From the NCBI GenBank assembly GCA_964369415.1, contig CAYJFP010000004.1, positions 58,043 through 122,042 on the forward strand: a DNA stretch of 64,000 nucleotides. The letters run 5' to 3'. The DNA comes from SIG603 sp964369415. Its GTDB lineage: Bacteria; Bacillota; Clostridia; Oscillospirales; Acutalibacteraceae. Each line of letters begins with the position of its first letter. The first letter of the stretch is position 1. A program made the translations under genes and the position numbers. The notes under the pieces are model-generated. The model did not search any database. It was not told the origin of the DNA and saw nothing but the letters and a program-made list of their open reading frames with translations. Below, one piece after another: positions 60,695 through 64,000 of this stretch.

Positions 60695-63313
60695 TTAATA
60701 ATTAACGATAATCTCTTTTGTAAGAAATTGATTTTGTGAGAATTGTATCTCATCACCGCTTGTACTAAACTGCACTTCTTTCCCATCTACAAAAACAGAT
60801 TTTGGAATCATATTTTTTCCAAACGAGATCGTCTTTACAGTTAATTTTCCATATAGAACAGACAGTGCTGCGCTCTCGCTTTTAATTTGCACACTGCCCC
60901 AACCGCTATCGAGTGACCAAAAACTATTATAGTTTTCTATCTTTTCTTTTGGCATAAAACCAATTAAACCTTTAGACATATCATATTTAAATCCGCTAAG
61001 CGATAAAAGTAGTGCATAGCTTGCCATACTTCTTGCATAATTACTTCCACACTCAAACTCATTCCACGGATTTCTCTTTGTGCCATTGTATCTGTCCCGA
61101 ATCGCCTTTACACACCTTATCCCTTCATTTATCAATCCATTTTGTATCATTTGTACCGCAGCGGCATATTCATATCCATTTTGCGTCTCTTGTGAATATG
61201 GAAGCGGAATAAATCCTTTTTTCTTACCTTTTGGCCACTGACATATTACTAGTCCACCCTCATCATTTAAGCAGTACAATCTGCACGGATTTACAAGTTC
61301 ACGAACATTTTCTATAAAGTTATACTTATAAATTGATTTTACCGAAGAAATAACTTTCTCTTTATCAAATATATCGCCTATCCCTATTAAATTTGCATGA
61401 TACTGCGCTAAAGTTTGATCAAGCTCACAGCCGTCACCAATTTGATACATAATTTCTTCTTGTTCATCATTCCAATAAGCCTTGTAAACATCTTGGTTTT
61501 GCATTGACCTAGAACTTCCATCTTTTTCGAGTTCAAAGTATATATCGAGTATTGATTTATCTTTTATATCCAGATTTTGCGAAAAATACTCACCGTTAAA
61601 TAATGTTTCATTTAAAGCTTTTCTTCCTTTTTCGTATACCTCTATGTATTCTTTCTCCTTTTCAGCATCACCAAGCTCTTTAGCCATCAGCGCACCTGCT
61701 TTTAAACCTCCTAAATACATACCACTTAGCCACGCATTATGCCCAAAAAGTTCCATATCTAAAGTATGGTGTTGCCTCCCCTCCATCAATCCATCTTTAT
61801 CTATATCCCATCTATCTGAATTTTCAGGCGACCAGGCAAATTCAATGCTCTTTTTTACATTTCCCCAAATGCTTTTTAACCATTCTTTGTCTCCTGATAT
61901 TTTATACTCACGATAAACTCTCATCACACTGCCATACTGACCATCGACACATGGTCTAAACCCCCATTTTTCTGCACCTACCGGAAGCATCGTTCTAAAA
62001 TTCATCCCACCGTCATCATTTAGTGAATATTTGTACTCAAGTGTTCTCATACTGCGCTCAAGTCGGGGAAATAAAAACGCAATCGAATATGTATAGCTCC
62101 AAACATGTGAGCAGGTGCCTTCGCACGAACCAGAGCTTGTGTGAGACCCTTCCCAACCGTAAAGTTTTCCATTTTCAAGCCTTAGGCAAGTCGGTGACTT
62201 AATCGTGGATAAATTCGCTGAAATGGCCTCTATTGCCACCTCATCAACTGTTGAATTAAACAATGTATCTTTAAACAGTTTTGATAAATCCATGAATTTA
62301 TCAAAATTTTTCACACCGTATCTGGCGCTTTGAAGGGAATTTTCAAACAAAACCGCATAGTAGTTTTTCCATGTATTTAACGGAACTTTATTTGCTTCTC
62401 TTTTTGACCAATAATTATAGTTGTTTGGTGTATTCCATGTTAAAACAAATCTAATAGACTTACTTTCCCCTGGCTTTAAAGCAATATGCGCCACAAGACT
62501 TGCCACGTCATTTGAAGAGTATTCTGCTTGACCGACCGATTCTCCTGTTTCATAAACTCGATTTTTTATTTTATGAGTATTGTTAAAATCTTGCCAAAAA
62601 GTAGTTAGATTGTCAAACCATTTACCCCTAAACCAATAAAGCTGATAGCTTGTGTCTTGTGCATCTGTTGCTATCGTCATATCACCAAATTTCACATCAT
62701 CTTTTTTATATTTTTCATTTGACATATGAACCGATTTAATCGAGTTTTCTTCACTGTAAGTGTGAATCCCCTCTGTCAAACAGTATAAATTGGCCTGTGA
62801 AAAAGCTATAGAATAATCCAAATCTTCATCTGTCGTATTTTTTATCTCAAAGCTAAAAAAGGCTCCTGGTATAGATGAATCATCCTCATTTGTAGGAATA
62901 AAAGGATTGAACGCCGTCATCGCAAGCTCCCCTGGAAAGTGCTTATCTTCAAATTCAAGTTTCGCTATAGGAAACTTGCCTATAAACTTGCATTTCTCAA
63001 AGTGCGGCATAGCTGCCATAGAAGCCCTGTCCGGACCAAAACCGTAGCATCCAAACGCTGGCCTATTTAGATTCCCCATGTACGAGCCAAGGTAATCGCC
63101 TTGAATAACCCTTTGATCTATCACTTCGCCTGACTTCTCAGTTTTTATAGCAAAATGACTAAATGCTGCATGTGTTCCTTTATTTGGCCTATTAAATATT
63201 TCATAGTCGATTAATTGCCCATTTCCAGCAAGCCCTATACAACCTGAACCAATCCCGCCTAAAGGAAAAGAAATCTCTCTTGCACTTTCGTTTTCGTAAA
63301 CAAATTTTCTCAT
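60695..63313 (-). CDS. GH116-family glycosidase (GBA2-like)
   Basis: 872-residue protein with an N-terminal beta-sandwich (SFPLGGIGSGCIGLAGNGQLIDYEIFNRPNKG) and a C-terminal (alpha/alpha)6 barrel, the layout of GH116 enzymes such as bacterial beta-glucosidases and human GBA2. Candidate catalytic residues are the Glu in GSCEGTCSHVWSYTYS and the Asp in GRQHHTLDMELFGHNAWLSGMYLGGLKAG, by analogy with the family. No signal peptide, so it is cytoplasmic and would act on imported glycosides. GAGG lies nine bases before the ATG. Exact specificity cannot be inferred. Confidence 0.87.
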   Translation of the reverse strand: MRKFVYENESAREISFPLGGIGSGCIGLAGNGQLIDYEIFNRPNKGTHAAFSHFAIKTEKSGEVIDQRVIQGDYLGSYMGNLNRPAFGCYGFGPDRASMAAMPHFEKCKFIGKFPIAKLEFEDKHFPGELAMTAFNPFIPTNEDDSSIPGAFFSFEIKNTTDEDLDYSIAFSQANLYCLTEGIHTYSEENSIKSVHMSNEKYKKDDVKFGDMTIATDAQDTSYQLYWFRGKWFDNLTTFWQDFNNTHKIKNRVYETGESVGQAEYSSNDVASLVAHIALKPGESKSIRFVLTWNTPNNYNYWSKREANKVPLNTWKNYYAVLFENSLQSARYGVKNFDKFMDLSKLFKDTLFNSTVDEVAIEAISANLSTIKSPTCLRLENGKLYGWEGSHTSSGSCEGTCSHVWSYTYSIAFLFPRLERSMRTLEYKYSLNDDGGMNFRTMLPVGAEKWGFRPCVDGQYGSVMRVYREYKISGDKEWLKSIWGNVKKSIEFAWSPENSDRWDIDKDGLMEGRQHHTLDMELFGHNAWLSGMYLGGLKAGALMAKELGDAEKEKEYIEVYEKGRKALNETLFNGEYFSQNLDIKDKSILDIYFELEKDGSSRSMQNQDVYKAYWNDEQEEIMYQIGDGCELDQTLAQYHANLIGIGDIFDKEKVISSVKSIYKYNFIENVRELVNPCRLYCLNDEGGLVICQWPKGKKKGFIPLPYSQETQNGYEYAAAVQMIQNGLINEGIRCVKAIRDRYNGTKRNPWNEFECGSNYARSMASYALLLSLSGFKYDMSKGLIGFMPKEKIENYNSFWSLDSGWGSVQIKSESAALSVLYGKLTVKTISFGKNMIPKSVFVDGKEVQFSTSGDEIQFSQNQFLTKEIIVNY

Positions 63314-63449
63314 TGAATCTTTCCTCTTTTCTAAATTATAGTAACTAAGCTATGAAATAATTATCTTCTTAGCTTTATTATTTTTGCCATGTTCAACATA
63401 GATATTTGCTATTTTCTTTAATTAGCACACTACTTACATCTTTGATAAA

Positions 63450-63566
63450 CTACAAATTTTTATCTGGTGTATCTTTTGCGATTTTAAATAATATCCAATT
63501 TTTAGACTGTCTGATACCGACTCGCCTAAATGTATTTTTAATGCAATAATAACATATAGCTTTTAT
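63450..63566 (-). other. Open stretch without a start codon in the GH116 leader
   Basis: A minus-strand frame of 38 sense codons reads NTFRRVGIRQSKNWILFKI... and ends at TAG (63450). There is no ATG. The amino-acid pattern looks protein-like rather than random, and it could be a remnant of a lost gene, but I do not recognise the family. Confidence 0.2.
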
Positions 63567-63645
63567 TTATCAATCTTTGATTAAAGAAAAGATAAAATAA
63601 TAGGCATAAAACAATAAAATAATCAGGGTAAAACTATAAAATAAG

Positions 63646-63754
63646 CGAAACGTTTTGTTTTTTATATAGTTTATTATAGCATAAAATAGCAAAGAATAAA
63701 TATATTTATTTAATTTTCATTATATAATTTCTATTTTAAACGAATCGTTTCGTT
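63646..63754 (-). promoter_or_regulatory. Promoter with two LacI-type operators upstream of the GH116 gene
   Basis: An extended -10 promoter TGC-TATAAT on the minus strand (-10 at 63673-63678). Operator O1 CGAAACGTTTTG (63646-63657) lies just downstream of the predicted start; operator O2 AACGAATCGTTTCGTT (63739-63754) lies upstream. Over 14 aligned positions the two match at 12. Both have the central CG of LacI/GalR operators, and the centres are 95 bases apart. The leader to the GH116 ATG would be about 350 bases. The -35 is not clear. Confidence 0.6.
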
Positions 63755-63936
63755 GTTAAATATTCTCACTCTCAATATATTTAACAATCAGATATTAGTA
63801 ACTTACATTTGTTTTTATTCTCAATTAATTTGTAAAACTGAACAAGTGCGGATAAAAATATCCATAATTGTTTTTTATAAATAACTTGATATTATTAATG
63901 CATAAACAAACAACTACAAGAAAGAGAGTAATTATT

Positions 63937-63969
63937 ATGACAGGAAAGCATATAATAACAACATCTTGA
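63937..63969 (+). other. Very short open frame overlapping the right-end promoter
   Basis: ATG at 63937, with AAAGAGAG about nine bases upstream, encodes M-T-G-K-H-I-I-T-T-S and stops at a TGA that is part of the TTGACA box. It may be a leader peptide or chance. From the O2 operator (63754) to here I see no other features. Confidence 0.2.
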
Positions 63970-64000
63970 CAAAAAGAATAGTATGTAATACAATGTATTA
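63966..64000 (+). promoter_or_regulatory. Consensus promoter with overlapping palindrome at the window end
   Basis: TTGACA (63966-63971), 17-base spacer, TACAAT (63989-63994). A perfect palindrome TAATAC-AAT-GTATTA (63986-64000) covers the -10, as expected for a repressor operator. The gene it drives lies beyond the window. Confidence 0.72.

Overview
The window is AT-rich chromosomal DNA from an anaerobic, endospore-forming member of the Firmicutes, most likely class Clostridia. The evidence is a complete spoIIIAA-AH operon, cotJA-JB-JC, yabP/yabQ and a spoVB-type flippase for sporulation; pyruvate:ferredoxin oxidoreductase and NfnAB for ferredoxin-based anaerobic metabolism; a Gram-positive PolC; and the MEP isoprenoid route (dxr, ispG). 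I cannot name a genus from the sequence alone. Most genes lie on the minus strand in long, tightly packed operons. The left edge cuts an M50-type membrane protease gene.

Layout: 1-6.4 kb holds a partial M50 peptidase gene facing a nusB - tsaD-like - xseA - xseB - ispA - rluA-type - phospholipase-C-like operon. 6.5-11.2 kb is the spoIIIA operon. 11.2-12.05 kb is a self-contained nitroreductase unit with its own promoter, a downstream terminator and an upstream inverted repeat. 12.1-13.2 kb is cotJ. 13.3-24.6 kb is mainly plus strand: nfnAB, an ECF S-component, a queT gene behind a preQ1-I-like riboswitch, ktrB and nifJ, with minus-strand HAD-phosphatase and PurF-like genes between them. 24.6-31.2 kb contains hpf, a lone fumarase alpha subunit and a cluster equivalent to B. 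subtilis yabM-yabN-yabO-yabP-yabQ-divIC-yabR, with hup between yabN and yabO. 31.2-38.5 kb holds a nucleoside kinase, hemZ, an MBL hydrolase, a RelA/SpoT enzyme and recJ. 38.6-45.4 kb is a histidine operon. 45.4-46.5 kb is an inserted chloramphenicol acetyltransferase gene. 46.5-57.2 kb is pyrH-frr-uppS-cdsA-dxr-rseP-ispG-polC. 57.4-63.3 kb has a diguanylate cyclase, a Gfo/Idh oxidoreductase and a GH116-family glycosidase. The last ~690 bases are regulatory DNA.

The points most worth a second look are: the his operon, which has a HisA-HisI fusion and no hisH or hisF; a PurF-like protein whose catalytic N-terminal Cys is Gly; a cat gene with a classical leader-peptide/hairpin translational attenuator; a terminator-like hairpin between a consensus promoter and nusB; a possible kissing-hairpin leader before an ECF transporter gene; two LacI-type operators about nine helical turns apart flanking a promoter upstream of the GH116 gene; and a 100-N scaffold gap in polC flanked by an identical 55-base overlap, so the gap is very probably an assembly artefact and polC is intact. 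I found no CRISPR array, rRNA, tRNA or complete insertion sequence.
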